DNA of 64,000 bases from an uncultured Gammaproteobacteria bacterium (GCA_958295465.1 OY282353.1:2161001-2225000), one strand, 5' to 3'. Positions 41,881 through 51,106 are shown, counted from the first letter of the stretch. A program made the numbers and translations. The notes: generated by a model from the sequence alone, not told the origin.

Positions 41881-43497
41881 GGGTGTAGATCTCGAATTGA
41901 CATTAAGCAATTTTCATAAGTGATCGAAATGATTGGAATTGTATATTTTGAAGGGAGAGGCGCTAAGGGGCACCGGTGACAATTTGTCAGGAGCGTGCTC
42001 GACGGGGAGGGAAGACGGGGCAGTGGTCCTCTGGAACAATGTGCGGTGCGAACCCCAACATCGCCCCGGAGGGCTGCCCCAATGCCAGTATTTCACGCCC
42101 CCAGCCATTGCGCCAGCCATCGCGCGCGCGGAGAGAAAGCCCTCGCGCGGCTGGTCGAGCAGGTCAACGCCTTGCGAACGCGCCCGGTGACCGGTGAAGA
42201 CTTCGAAGAGATGGAGCGCGAGTTCCGTGCTCTGTTTGCCGAAGCCGAACGTGAAGTGGTCGGTGAGACGCTGGCGCGTCTTGATGTGGACCTGCCGTTC
42301 GTCGAGATAGAGGGGCGCCGGTACCGCCGGGTGCTGCGCAGCCACGCGACGTACACGAGTGCGGCGGGCGCGGTGGGAGTGCATCGCACGCTGTACCGGT
42401 GCGGTGGGGAACGTGCGGTGGTGCCGATGGAGCTGCGGGCAGGGATAGTCGCGGGGCACTGGACGACGCTGGCGGCGCGCCAGGCGAGCGTGGTGGTGGC
42501 GCACGTGACGCCGCAGGAGGGGGAGAGGGTGTTTCGGGAGTTGGGGCGGATGAGGCCCTCGAAGAGCTCGCTGGACCGGCTGCCGAAGGGGCTGGGCAGG
42601 CAGTGGGAGGGGCAGCGCGAGGCGTTCGAGGCGGCGTTGCGCGAAGGGGGTGAAGTCCCCGATGAGGCGGTGACGGTGGCGGTGTCGCTTGATGGTGTGA
42701 TGGTCCCGATGAAGGACGCGAAGCGGGCGGATGGGACGGTGGGCTACCAGGAGGCGGGGTGTGGGACGCTCACGTTCCACGATGCCGAGGGGGAGCGGCT
42801 CGATACGCTGTATTGGGGCCGGATGCCGCAGCCGCACAAAGAGGTGTTGAAGACGACGCTCGGCGCGGAGCTCGAAGCGGTGCTCGGCAAGCGCCCGGCC
42901 CTGCACGTGGTGACGATTGCCGACGGGGCGCGCGACAACTGGCGCTATCTCGATGCGCTGGCGCCGCAGGGGACGGCGGTGGTGGACTTCTACCACGCGG
43001 CTGAGCACCTGAAGTCGGGACTCGATGCCTGCTATGGAGAGGGCAATGCCAAGGGGCGGGCACAGTACGAGAAGCTGCGCCATCTGTTGCGCCATGACTG
43101 CGCCGGCGTGGAGAAGGTGATTCGCTCGCTGAACCATGAACGCAGGAAACAGCCGGGGAACAAGCGTATCGCCGAAGTGTTGGGATACTTGCGCAACAAC
43201 CGGCACCGCATGGGCTATGCCGAGGCGAAGGCCCGGCATCTGCCCATTGGCTCGGGGGTGGTGGAGGCGGCGTGCAAGACGCTGGTCACCCAACGGCTGA
43301 AGCGTTCGGGGATGCGTTGGCGTCACGCCGGGGGGCAGGCCATCCTGACCCTTCGTGCGCTCATTCAAAGCAAACGGTTCGATTCGGCATGGGAGTTGTT
43401 GTCAGGGACCTACCGGCGAGAAGTCAACATTCCCGACAACGTGGTGCCGTTTCCTTGCAAACGGGCCGCTTGATGGATCAGTTTCGGACCTACACCC
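41881..43497 (+). mobile_element. ISKra4-type insertion sequence
   Basis: The element is 1617 bases long. The left end GGGTGTAGATCTCGAATTGA and the inverted right end GGGTGTAGGTCCGAAACTGA agree at 15 of 20 positions. An 8-base target duplication GTTCTTGG flanks it exactly (41873-41880 and 43498-43505). It carries a single transposase gene. The intact duplication and frame suggest a recent insertion. Confidence 0.9.
42082..43473 (+). CDS. ISKra4-family transposase
   Basis: A 463-residue transposase. The C-terminal segment LPIGSGVVEAACKTLVTQRL, followed by KRSGMRWRHAGGQAILTLRA, is the family hallmark. The DDE residues are likely in VAVSLDGVMV, TAVVDFYHAAEHL and the GSGVVEA segment. The frame is complete, so the element may be active. 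ATG at 42082 chosen; the open frame extends upstream without a better start. Confidence 0.9.
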   Translation: MPVFHAPSHCASHRARGEKALARLVEQVNALRTRPVTGEDFEEMEREFRALFAEAEREVVGETLARLDVDLPFVEIEGRRYRRVLRSHATYTSAAGAVGVHRTLYRCGGERAVVPMELRAGIVAGHWTTLAARQASVVVAHVTPQEGERVFRELGRMRPSKSSLDRLPKGLGRQWEGQREAFEAALREGGEVPDEAVTVAVSLDGVMVPMKDAKRADGTVGYQEAGCGTLTFHDAEGERLDTLYWGRMPQPHKEVLKTTLGAELEAVLGKRPALHVVTIADGARDNWRYLDALAPQGTAVVDFYHAAEHLKSGLDACYGEGNAKGRAQYEKLRHLLRHDCAGVEKVIRSLNHERRKQPGNKRIAEVLGYLRNNRHRMGYAEAKARHLPIGSGVVEAACKTLVTQRLKRSGMRWRHAGGQAILTLRALIQSKRFDSAWELLSGTYRREVNIPDNVVPFPCKRAA

Positions 43498-43687
43498 GTT
43501 CTTGGCAACCTCGACATCCTCCAGGCCAATGTCCAACCGTACCAAGCGGGGCTCCGTCCAAGCCTTGCGCTCGTCGGGGGGATCCATTTGGTTCTCATTG
43601 CCCATCGGCTTTTTCCTCCTGTTGCTTCCAGAACCTGGACTGTCGATTGTCCACTGAAACGGGACAACTCCACCGGAAAGAACACTA

Positions 43688-45658
43688 TCACATCGCCGCC
43701 CAATTGCTGCCGCCCTCGACCCACTTGATGAAACGCCCGGCATTGAGCGCGCGGGGCAGGAAGCGCAGCAGCAGCCAGTCGGGATGGTCGCGAGCCGACA
43801 ACGGGGTGCGCTCCGGCCAGGTGTCCAAGGCGCTCAGCAGACGATCGAGGTCGAGCCGTCCGGCGACGGCGGGATCGTCGCGCCAGCGCTCCAGGGTCAT
43901 GCGGATTTCCGGCAGCCGGCGGGTGGTCCGCAAGTGCCAGTCCGCCGCCTGCACGCCCTTGGGTCCATCCAGAATCTCGGCCGGCAGCCGATCCTGCATG
44001 AGCCTTCGGACCAGCATGTGGCTCCGGCCCTCGCGCAGAAACTGATCGTACGGCAGCCCGCTGCCCCACTCCATCAGCCGGCGCTCGAGGAGCGGATCCC
44101 GGAGCGCAACGCCGTGGAGGACCCCCAGGGCCCGGAACGACGCTCTGGCGTTGCGCACAATCGGCCCCGACAGCGCGCGCAGCATCGCCTCCCGGCCGGA
44201 CGGATGCCTCTTGAAAAAGGGATCGAAGCCCTGTTCCCGGGCGCGCTCGTCCACTCTCGCGGAGCGGGCATAGTCGGGATGGACGGCGCTGTACCCGCGC
44301 CAGCCGCGGTCGCCGAACGCAACCTTGCGCATGACGCGGTGCATCCCCTCGGGCAGGTTGGGAAGGACTGCGTGGCGCAGCAGAGGCGAGAGCCGGCCGA
44401 GCCGCCCGCGCGGCAGACCGGCGGTCATCCGCCACAGGGCCCCCCAACGCAGAGTGCGAAACGCCTCGCTCAAGCACCCGTAGCCGCTGCGGCTGAGCAT
44501 GTGGCCGCCGCCGGTGCCGTGCAAGACGACGCGCCGCCCCGCGGCCGCGGCCTGGCGCAGGCATTCATGGATCCAGTACGCGTTGCCGGGGTTGCGCATG
44601 GGGAACTCCGCCAGCTCGAACATCGGTATCCGCGAGTCGGCGCCGCTGCGGCCCGCGGCCTCGACGAACCGGGCGTCGAGGCGCGGATGCATCCGCGTCA
44701 GAGCCCGCACCGCATCGCCCTCGTCTCCCGTTGTGCCCGCCGGGACGCGTCCGTCCCACCCCGGCTCGGGGACCGCCGTGAAGGAGATGAGCGGCGCCGC
44801 GCCGGGACACCCTTCCAGAACCTCCAGGGCCGTGACCGCAACCGACGTCGAGTCGAATCCGCCGCTCATCAGCACGGCCGGCGTCTCCGGCGCCCGCAAC
44901 ACGCTGCGAACCGCGCCGCGCAGCAAGTCGCCGACCGCCTCCACGTAGTCCGCATCCTTGGACAGCCGAACCGGACGAGCCCGCTCGGCCAGATCGTAGT
45001 AGCGCCTCACTTCGTCCTTATGCGGTCCGACCGTCAGCATCTCGCCGGGAGAGAGGGAAGACACGCCCTGATAGAACGTGGCGCGGGCGTCGCCGTAGTC
45101 GAGAATGAGGCTGCTGGCGAAATACGCATCGTCGAGACGGCGCGGGACGTCGCCCCACGCGAAGATGCCGCGGGGAACGGTGGCAACGATCACCCGGCGG
45201 GAATCGACGGAGAAGTGCAGCGGCGGCGCCGTGATCGGTGAGCAGACGGCTTGCAGGACGCGGGTATGCGGGTCCCAGAGCACGGCGGTGAACCAGCCTT
45301 CCGCCCGCTCGGCGGCCGCGTCCCCCCAACGCGCCACGGCGCGGGCGAACAGGGCGCCGTCAGCAATCCGCTGCGCTTCGCCCTGGGTCAGGCCCAGCGC
45401 GGAGACCAGATCCTCGCGGTGGTTGAGGAAGCCGTCGAACAACAGGACACGTCCGCCGTTCAATTCGATCGGCTGGCTGTCGAACTCGTCCTGCGGCGTG
45501 GCAACGACGGAGACCGTCTTCACCAACCCCGCGGGGCCGCCGCGCCACACCGTCGGAGCTCCGGCGCCGAAGGGCCGCAGGGAATCGGCCACGGCGGTCA
45601 GGCGCTTCCTGTCCACCGGCCGCCCGTCGCGGAGAAAGATTCCGGCCAAGGCCGTCAT
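43688..45658 (-). CDS. asparagine-synthase-like protein (lasso cyclase type), copy 2
   Basis: The 656-residue protein has an N-terminal glutaminase-like domain without the catalytic Cys2 (MTALAGIF) and a C-terminal synthase domain with the ATP-binding loop SGGFDSTSVA at 265-274. Such proteins adenylate a side-chain carboxylate to close a lactam in lasso peptides. In this copy the usual GxGGD(E/Q) motif reads GTGGGH (381-386), where copy 1 keeps GNGGDQ, so activity may be altered. The start overlaps the stop of the HPr-kinase-like gene (ATGA). Confidence 0.82.
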   Translation of the reverse strand: MTALAGIFLRDGRPVDRKRLTAVADSLRPFGAGAPTVWRGGPAGLVKTVSVVATPQDEFDSQPIELNGGRVLLFDGFLNHREDLVSALGLTQGEAQRIADGALFARAVARWGDAAAERAEGWFTAVLWDPHTRVLQAVCSPITAPPLHFSVDSRRVIVATVPRGIFAWGDVPRRLDDAYFASSLILDYGDARATFYQGVSSLSPGEMLTVGPHKDEVRRYYDLAERARPVRLSKDADYVEAVGDLLRGAVRSVLRAPETPAVLMSGGFDSTSVAVTALEVLEGCPGAAPLISFTAVPEPGWDGRVPAGTTGDEGDAVRALTRMHPRLDARFVEAAGRSGADSRIPMFELAEFPMRNPGNAYWIHECLRQAAAAGRRVVLHGTGGGHMLSRSGYGCLSEAFRTLRWGALWRMTAGLPRGRLGRLSPLLRHAVLPNLPEGMHRVMRKVAFGDRGWRGYSAVHPDYARSARVDERAREQGFDPFFKRHPSGREAMLRALSGPIVRNARASFRALGVLHGVALRDPLLERRLMEWGSGLPYDQFLREGRSHMLVRRLMQDRLPAEILDGPKGVQAADWHLRTTRRLPEIRMTLERWRDDPAVAGRLDLDRLLSALDTWPERTPLSARDHPDWLLLRFLPRALNAGRFIKWVEGGSNWAAM

Positions 45659-46593
45659 GCGCAACCCACCGCAGGAAGTGGGCGGGCCGGAAGCGCTTCG
45701 GCAATGCAGGCCACCCCTCGGTCGAACCACTCGTGGGTGAAGGGACGGTGGAACCGGAATACGCCGACTTGGGATTGCAGCACGGCAAGCTGTTGGAAGA
45801 GCTGGCCGCGGCCCAGGATCGCCACGGCGAACTTGGGGCGAAAGACAGCGCGAAACAATGCGTTCAGCGCCTGGACCCCTGAAAGGCGCTCCACCGTGCA
45901 AAGGCCCTGTTCAAGGGCTCGGCGCTGTTCCCGTTTCAGAACGTAGAGCGCCTTGAGGCTGGCGGAGACATGCGGCCAGCGCTGACGCGGGAGGGCATGG
46001 ACCTTGCCGTCCCCCGCCTTCCTGTCCACGGGTCGCTGGATGCGCGCCCCGAGCAACGCCATGGCGTCCGGGTGCAGCTTCATGTCCTGGTGCGAACAGC
46101 ACCGCACCTCCTCGCCGAGGCGGAGCGGCGCGAGCGTCAGGACGTCGTCCGAGAAGAACGGATATCCGCGCGTGGAGAGCGCACCCGCCAAGGTTGACTT
46201 CCCATCCCTGGACGCACCGGTGAACGCATGAACGCCGTCGGCGCAGGCCACCGCGCTGGCGTGCAGGCACAGCAGGCCGCGCTGGCAGGCCAGCGCCGCC
46301 CAGGCGGAACCCAGCAGGAACGGCCGGACCTCGTCCGCCGCCAGGCCGGGCGCCTCGTAGCGGATGCGCGCCCCGCCTTCGACCAGGATGCGCAAGCCGT
46401 GGGGCGCGTTCACGAGGAAACGGCCTTGGGCGGCGCTCCAGAACCGCCCCCCGTGCTCCACCTCCGGCAACGATTCCGGCACCGCGCCGCGCCTGATGAC
46501 GACGTCCGCACACCCTGACCGCAGCCAAGGCGCCGCCGCTTCGTCCAGGTCGAGGTCGGCATCGACGGTGAAGGGAACTTCCGGCACAGTCAT
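45655..46593 (-). CDS. HPr-kinase-like protein, full-length copy
   Basis: A 312-residue protein with a P-loop GASRDGKSTLAGAL and the following GYPFFSDDVLTL strand, as in the HPr kinase C-terminal domain. Kinases of this type occur in lasso-peptide clusters, where some phosphorylate the precursor. It overlaps both neighbours by ATGA-type junctions, so the set is one operon. Two relatives are in the cluster: a P-loop-less copy (49794-50408) and a diverged first gene (52329-53294). Confidence 0.75.
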   Translation of the reverse strand: MTVPEVPFTVDADLDLDEAAAPWLRSGCADVVIRRGAVPESLPEVEHGGRFWSAAQGRFLVNAPHGLRILVEGGARIRYEAPGLAADEVRPFLLGSAWAALACQRGLLCLHASAVACADGVHAFTGASRDGKSTLAGALSTRGYPFFSDDVLTLAPLRLGEEVRCCSHQDMKLHPDAMALLGARIQRPVDRKAGDGKVHALPRQRWPHVSASLKALYVLKREQRRALEQGLCTVERLSGVQALNALFRAVFRPKFAVAILGRGQLFQQLAVLQSQVGVFRFHRPFTHEWFDRGVACIAEALPARPLPAVGCA

Positions 46594-47288
46594 GCCGGGT
46601 CCTCTCTTCGAACCGCCGGGTCTCGCCCAGGTGGAAACAATGCGTTTCGCAACAACATCTCACTCAAGCTTCCCTGCGCACGGAACCACCCCGCGTAGCG
46701 ACACCTGGGCGCGGTTCCCCGTAGCGGAAGAATCTTGTGCTCCAGGGAGTTGTCAATGCGGAACAGGCAGGCGTCCCCAAACCGATTCGCCCCGACCGTT
46801 TGGAAAACCTCCCTGGTTCTCCTGCTTCGAATCTGGAAGCTGCCGCCCTCGAAGGGCTCCCTGGACAAGTTGATGCTCAGGGCATACAACCGTTCGTCCC
46901 TGACGTCCCCGTGCCAGGAATCGAATTGACCGCCACCCGGAAGGTGCTTGAAGCAGCGGCCGACGAAGGTTCGAATGGTCTTTTCACAACCCGTGAGCTC
47001 GGCAATCGCTTCGCGCAGCCGGGGTTGATTGAGGAAATAGAAGAGCATCTGCGGCAGCGTTTCAGACTTCCGCATCGTCAGCTCCCTGGCGAATGCCTGG
47101 CCTTCGTAATCGAAGTCGTCGCGCAAGTCGAACTCGCCGTGCTCCAGCATCCGGGGGATATGGCGCAAGATCGACTCGTCGAGAAAGCCTTCCAGCACAA
47201 CGCAGTGGCGTTGCGCAAACTCCTGCTGCTGCGCCGCCCACTCGTCGTCCCTGGCAATGCGCACACCGCTGGTCGTGAGCTGAATCAT
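46590..47288 (-). CDS. 2OG-Fe(II) oxygenase, copy 2
   Basis: A 232-residue prolyl-hydroxylase-like enzyme. The iron ligands are His126 and Asp128 in DSWHGDV and the distal His in SLEHKILPLRG; the arginine of CRYAGWF-type strand may bind 2-oxoglutarate. It is nearly the same as copy 1 at 50405-51106, with scattered changes and one codon less. It presumably hydroxylates the peptide or a carrier-bound residue; the substrate is unknown. Confidence 0.82.
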   Translation of the reverse strand: MIQLTTSGVRIARDDEWAAQQQEFAQRHCVVLEGFLDESILRHIPRMLEHGEFDLRDDFDYEGQAFARELTMRKSETLPQMLFYFLNQPRLREAIAELTGCEKTIRTFVGRCFKHLPGGGQFDSWHGDVRDERLYALSINLSREPFEGGSFQIRSRRTREVFQTVGANRFGDACLFRIDNSLEHKILPLRGTAPRCRYAGWFRAQGSLSEMLLRNALFPPGRDPAVRREDPA

Positions 47289-47324
47289 GCCTTCCTGCGA
47301 CCGCTCGACCTACGACCGCTCGAC

Positions 47325-47570
47325 CTACGACCGCTCGACCAGGCCGACCGCCTGCAATTCATCCAGAAGCACCGCCAGGTCGCGCCGGTACAGATCTCTC
47401 GCGGCGTCGAGGTTTCCCTGCATTCGATGGATGTCGCCAAGCCTCCACAGCGCCTGGCCGTTGCGGACACCCGCCGCCAGCGCCCTTTGCGCGGCGCACT
47501 CGGCCTTGTCGAGCACCCCGCCCGGGGCCAGCAGCCCGGGCGCCAACCGGCTGAATCTGGACTCCGGCAT
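47325..47570 (-). CDS. chimeric frame: TPR-oxygenase head fused to PqqD tail
   Basis: The first 60 or so residues (MPESRFSRLAPGLLAPGG to AARDLY) equal the N-terminus of the 2OG oxygenase at 40583-41479. The rest (RDLAVLLDELQAVGLVERS) equals the C-terminus of PqqD at 51128-51421. The fusion is in frame and marks the junction of a tandem duplication. A 15-base unit (CTACGACCGCTCGAC) is triplicated near its 3' end (47302-47342). It is unlikely to be functional. Confidence 0.75.
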   Translation of the reverse strand: MPESRFSRLAPGLLAPGGVLDKAECAAQRALAAGVRNGQALWRLGDIHRMQGNLDAARDLYRRDLAVLLDELQAVGLVERS

Positions 47571-47619
47571 CACCGCCCCCAGTTCGGCCCGGTCACGACC
47601 TTCCGCCGACCGCTACAGC

Positions 47620-47769
47620 TCACGATGGCGGCACATGATCGTCGTGGTCCTGGGGGCGGCCGGGGATCTTGGTCCCCTCGACATTCTGCAGGTCAGTGCC
47701 CAACCGCATCAAGCGGGGCTCCGTCCAAGCCTTGCGCTCGTCAGGGGGCATTTGTTTCTCGTTGCTCAT
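47620..47769 (-). CDS. RiPP precursor peptide A3, lasso-like leader
   Basis: A 49-residue peptide with the leader WTEPRLMRLG, then TDLQNVEGTK and the tail IPGRPQDHDDHVPPS. It follows asparagine-synthase copy 1 as A2 follows copy 2. Compared with A1 and A2, the first 30 residues are almost unchanged and the tail differs, the pattern expected for leader and core. Confidence 0.65.
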   Translation of the reverse strand: MSNEKQMPPDERKAWTEPRLMRLGTDLQNVEGTKIPGRPQDHDDHVPPS

Positions 47770-47829
47770 CGGTTTTTTCCTCCTGTTGCTTCCAGCTCCC
47801 GGGCAGTCGGGCAACCGGAAAGAACGGTA

Positions 47830-49797
47830 TCACATCGCCGCCCAATTGCTGCCGCCCTCGACCCACTTGATGAAACGCCCGGCATTGAGCGCGCGGGGCA
47901 GGAAGTGCAGCAGCAGCCAGTCGGGATGATCGCGAGCCGACAACGGGGTGCGCTCCGGCCAGGTGTCCAAGGCGCTCAGCAGACGATCGAGATCGAGCCG
48001 TCCGGCGACGGCGGGATCGTCGCGCCAGCGCTCCAGGGTCATGCGGATTTCCGGCAACCGGCGGGTGGTCCGCAAGTGCCAGTCCGCCGCCTGCACGCCC
48101 TTGGGTCCATCCAGAATCTCGGCCGGCAGCCGATCCTTCATGAGCCTGCGGACCAGCATGTGGCTCCGGCCCTCGCGCAGAAATTGATCGTACGGCAGCC
48201 CGCAGCCCCACTCCATCAGCCGGCGCTCGAAGAGCGGATCCCGGATCGCGACGCCGTGGAGGACCTCCTGGGCCCGCTTCGCCGCTCTGCCGTTGCGCAA
48301 GAGAGGCCCCGACAGCATGCGCAACGCCGCCCGGCCGGCCGGATGCCTCTTGAAAAAGGGGTCGAAGCCCTGTTCCCGGGCGCGCTCGTCCACTCTCGCG
48401 GAGCGGGCATAGTCGGGATGGACGGCGCTGTACCCGCGCCAGCCGCGGTCGCCGAACGCAACCTTGCGCAAGACGCGGTGCATCCCCTCGGGCAGGTTGG
48501 GAAGGACTGCGTAGCGCAGCAGAGGCGAGAGCCGGCCGAGCCGTCCGCGCGGCAGACCGGCGGTCATCCGCCACAGGGCCCCCCAACGCAGAGTGCGAAA
48601 CGCCTCGCTCAAGCGCCCGTAGCCGCTGCGACTGAGCATTTGGTCGCCGCCGTTGCCGCGCAGGACGACGCGCCGCCCCGCGGCCGCGGCTTGGCGCACG
48701 CATTCATTGGTCCAGTGCCCGTTGCCGGGGTTGCGCGAGGGAAATTCCGCCAGCTCGAACATCGGTATCCGCGAGTCGGCGCCGCTGCGGCCCGCGGCCT
48801 CGACGAACCGGGCGTCGAGGCGCGGATGCATCCGCGTCAGAGCCCGCACCGCATCGCCCTCGTCTCCCGTCTTGCCCGCCGGGACGCGTCCGTCCCACCC
48901 CGGCTCGGGGACCGCCGTGAAGGAGATGAGCGGCGCCGCGCCGGGACACCCTTCCAGAATCTCCAGGGCCGTGACCGCAACCGACGTCGAGTCGAATCCG
49001 CCGCTCATCATGACGGCCGGCGTCTCCGGCGCCCGCAACACGCTGCGAACCGCGCCGCGCAGCAAGTCGCCGACCGCCTCCACGTAGTCCGCATCCTTGG
49101 ACAGCCGAACCGGGCGAGCCCGCTCGGCCAGATCGTAGTAGCGCCTCACTTCGTCCTTATGCGGCCCGACCGTCAGCATCTCGCCGGGAGAGAGGGAAGA
49201 CACGCCCTGATAGAACGTGGCGCGGGCGTCGCCGTAGTCGAGAATGAGGCTGCTGGCGAAATACGCATCGTCGAGGCGGCGCGGGACGTCGCCCCACGCG
49301 AAGATGCCGCGGGGAACGGTGGCAACGATCACCCGGCGGGAATCGACGGAGAAGTGCAGCGGCGGCGCCATGATCGGTGAGCAGACGGCTTGCAGGACGC
49401 GGGTATGCGGGTCCCAGAGCACGGCGGTGAACCAGCCTTCCGCCCGCTCGGCGGCCGCGTCCCCCCAACGCGCCACGGCGCGGGCGAACAGGGCGCCGTC
49501 AGCAATCCGCTGCGCTTCGCCCTGGGTCAGGCCCAGCGCGGAGACCAGATCCTCGCGGTGGTTGAGGAAGCCGTCGAACAACAGGACACGTCCGCCGTTC
49601 AATTCGATCGGCTGGCTGTCGAACTCGTCCTGCGGCGTGGCAACGACGGAGACCGTCTTCACCAACCCCGCGGGGCCGCCGCGCCACACCGTCGGAGCTC
49701 CGGCGCCGAAGGGCCGCAGGGAATCGGCCACGGCGGTCAGGCGCTCCCTGTCCACCGGCCGCCCGTCGCGGAGAAAGATTCCGGCCAAGGCCGTCAT
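47830..49797 (-). CDS. asparagine-synthase-like protein (lasso cyclase type), copy 1
   Basis: A 655-residue near-copy of the protein at 43688-45658. It has the SGGFDSTSVA ATP loop and the standard RGNGGDQMLSR motif, so this copy looks catalytically complete. The Cys2 of glutamine amidotransferases is absent here too. Differences from copy 2 cluster in the segment after the KRHP motif (AGRAALRMLSGPLLRNGRAA) and around the GGD motif. ATGA overlap with the upstream gene. Confidence 0.84.
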   Translation of the reverse strand: MTALAGIFLRDGRPVDRERLTAVADSLRPFGAGAPTVWRGGPAGLVKTVSVVATPQDEFDSQPIELNGGRVLLFDGFLNHREDLVSALGLTQGEAQRIADGALFARAVARWGDAAAERAEGWFTAVLWDPHTRVLQAVCSPIMAPPLHFSVDSRRVIVATVPRGIFAWGDVPRRLDDAYFASSLILDYGDARATFYQGVSSLSPGEMLTVGPHKDEVRRYYDLAERARPVRLSKDADYVEAVGDLLRGAVRSVLRAPETPAVMMSGGFDSTSVAVTALEILEGCPGAAPLISFTAVPEPGWDGRVPAGKTGDEGDAVRALTRMHPRLDARFVEAAGRSGADSRIPMFELAEFPSRNPGNGHWTNECVRQAAAAGRRVVLRGNGGDQMLSRSGYGRLSEAFRTLRWGALWRMTAGLPRGRLGRLSPLLRYAVLPNLPEGMHRVLRKVAFGDRGWRGYSAVHPDYARSARVDERAREQGFDPFFKRHPAGRAALRMLSGPLLRNGRAAKRAQEVLHGVAIRDPLFERRLMEWGCGLPYDQFLREGRSHMLVRRLMKDRLPAEILDGPKGVQAADWHLRTTRRLPEIRMTLERWRDDPAVAGRLDLDRLLSALDTWPERTPLSARDHPDWLLLHFLPRALNAGRFIKWVEGGSNWAAM

Positions 49798-50408
49798 GCG
49801 CAACCCACCGCAGGAAGTGGGCGGGCCGGAAGCGCTTCGGCAATGCAGGCCACCCCTCGGTCGAACCACTCGTGGGTGAAGGGACGGTGGAGCCGGAATA
49901 CGCCGACTTGGGGTTGCAGCACGGCAAGCTGTTGGAAGAGCTGGCCGCGGCCCAGGATCGCCGCGGTGAACTTGGGGCGAAAGACAGCGCGAAGCAATGC
50001 GTTCAGCGCCTGGACCCCTGAGAGGCGCTCCACCGTGCAAAGACCCTGTTCAAAGGCTCGGCGCTGTTCCCGTTTCAGAACGTAGAGCGCCTTGAGGCTG
50101 GCGGAGACATGCGGCCAGCGCCGGCGCGGGAGGGCATGGACCTTGCCGTCCTCCGCCTTCCTGTCCACGGGTCGCTGGATGCGCGCCCCGCCTTCAACCA
50201 GGATGCGCAAGCCGTGGGGGGCGTTCACGAGGAAACGGCCTTGGGCGGCGCTCCAGAACCGCCCCCCGTGCTCCACCTCCGACAGCGACTCCGGCACCGC
50301 GCCGCGCCTGATGACGACATCCGCACACCCTGGCCGCAGCCAAGGCGCCGCCGCTTCGTCCAGGTCGAGGTCGGCATCGACGGTGAAGGGAACTTCCGGC
50401 ACAGTCAT
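49794..50408 (-). CDS. HPr-kinase-like protein with internal deletion (no P-loop)
   Basis: A 204-residue version of the protein at 45655-46593. An in-frame 324-base deletion between two copies of GGATGCGCGCCCCG removes residues from just after GGARI through the ATP-binding loop and DD motif. The ends remain almost identical to the full copy. It cannot bind ATP in the normal way and is probably inactive, though the full-length copy could act for both units. Confidence 0.75.
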   Translation of the reverse strand: MTVPEVPFTVDADLDLDEAAAPWLRPGCADVVIRRGAVPESLSEVEHGGRFWSAAQGRFLVNAPHGLRILVEGGARIQRPVDRKAEDGKVHALPRRRWPHVSASLKALYVLKREQRRAFEQGLCTVERLSGVQALNALLRAVFRPKFTAAILGRGQLFQQLAVLQPQVGVFRLHRPFTHEWFDRGVACIAEALPARPLPAVGCA

Positions 50409-51106
50409 GCCGGGTCCTCTCTTCGAACCGCCGGGTCTCGCCCAGGTAGAAACGATGCGTTTCGTAACAAGATCTCACTCAAGCTTCCCTGGGCGCGGAA
50501 CCACCCCGCGTAGCGACACCTGGGCGCGGTTCCCCGTAGCGGAAGAGTCCTGTGCTCCAGGGATTTGTCAATACGGAACAGGCAGGCGTCCCCAAACCGA
50601 TCCACCCCGACCGTTCGGAAAACCTCCCTGGTGCTCCTGCTTCGAATCTGCAAGTTGCCGCCCTCGAAGGGCTCCCTGGACAAGTTGATGCTCAGGGCAT
50701 ACAGCCGTTCATCCTTGACGACGTCCCCATGCCAGGAATTGAAATGACCGCCGCCCGGAAGGTGCTTGAAGCAGCGGCCGACGAAGGTTCGAATGGTCTT
50801 TTCACAACCCGTGAGCTCGGCAATCGCTTCGCGCAGCCGGGGTTGATTGAGCAAATAGAAGAGCATCTGCGGCAGCGTTTCAGACTTCCGCATCGTCAGC
50901 TCCCTGGCGAATTCCCGGCCTGCGCGATTGAAGTCGCCGCGCAGGTCGAACTCGCCCTGCTCCAGCATCCGGGGGATATGGCACAAAATCGACTCGCCGA
51001 TAAAGCCTTCCAGCATAACGCTGTGGCGTTGCGCAAACTCCTGCTGCTGCGCCGCCCACTCGTCGTCCTTGGCAATGCGCACACCGCTGGTCGTGAGCTG
51101 AATCAT
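50405..51106 (-). CDS. 2OG-Fe(II) oxygenase, copy 1
   Basis: A 233-residue oxygenase with His126-x-Asp128 (NSWHGDV) and the distal histidine at 185 (SLEHRTLPLRG). It begins 21 bases after the PqqD stop and overlaps the next gene by ATGA. It is the first gene of the duplicated unit that is complete in both copies. Confidence 0.83.
   Translation of the reverse strand: MIQLTTSGVRIAKDDEWAAQQQEFAQRHSVMLEGFIGESILCHIPRMLEQGEFDLRGDFNRAGREFARELTMRKSETLPQMLFYLLNQPRLREAIAELTGCEKTIRTFVGRCFKHLPGGGHFNSWHGDVVKDERLYALSINLSREPFEGGNLQIRSRSTREVFRTVGVDRFGDACLFRIDKSLEHRTLPLRGTAPRCRYAGWFRAQGSLSEILLRNASFLPGRDPAVRREDPA

Larger units (their letters stand above)
41831..43605 (-). pseudogene. precursor peptide A2, interrupted by an insertion sequence
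   Basis: The 5' part (43605-43498) encodes MGNENQMDPPDERKAWTEPR and continues to DVEVAKN. The 3' part (41872-41831) encodes FNPRSDGLDHAES and a stop. Removing the 1617-base element and one 8-base target duplicate restores an exact 150-base open frame of 49 residues. The restored peptide has the same leader as A1 and A3 and a third distinct tail. Confidence 0.85.

Noticed and set aside
47287-49380. Plus-strand frame of 697 codons, and the similar one at 43784-45241
   Set aside because: Both are antisense to the asparagine-synthase-like genes and show no protein pattern.
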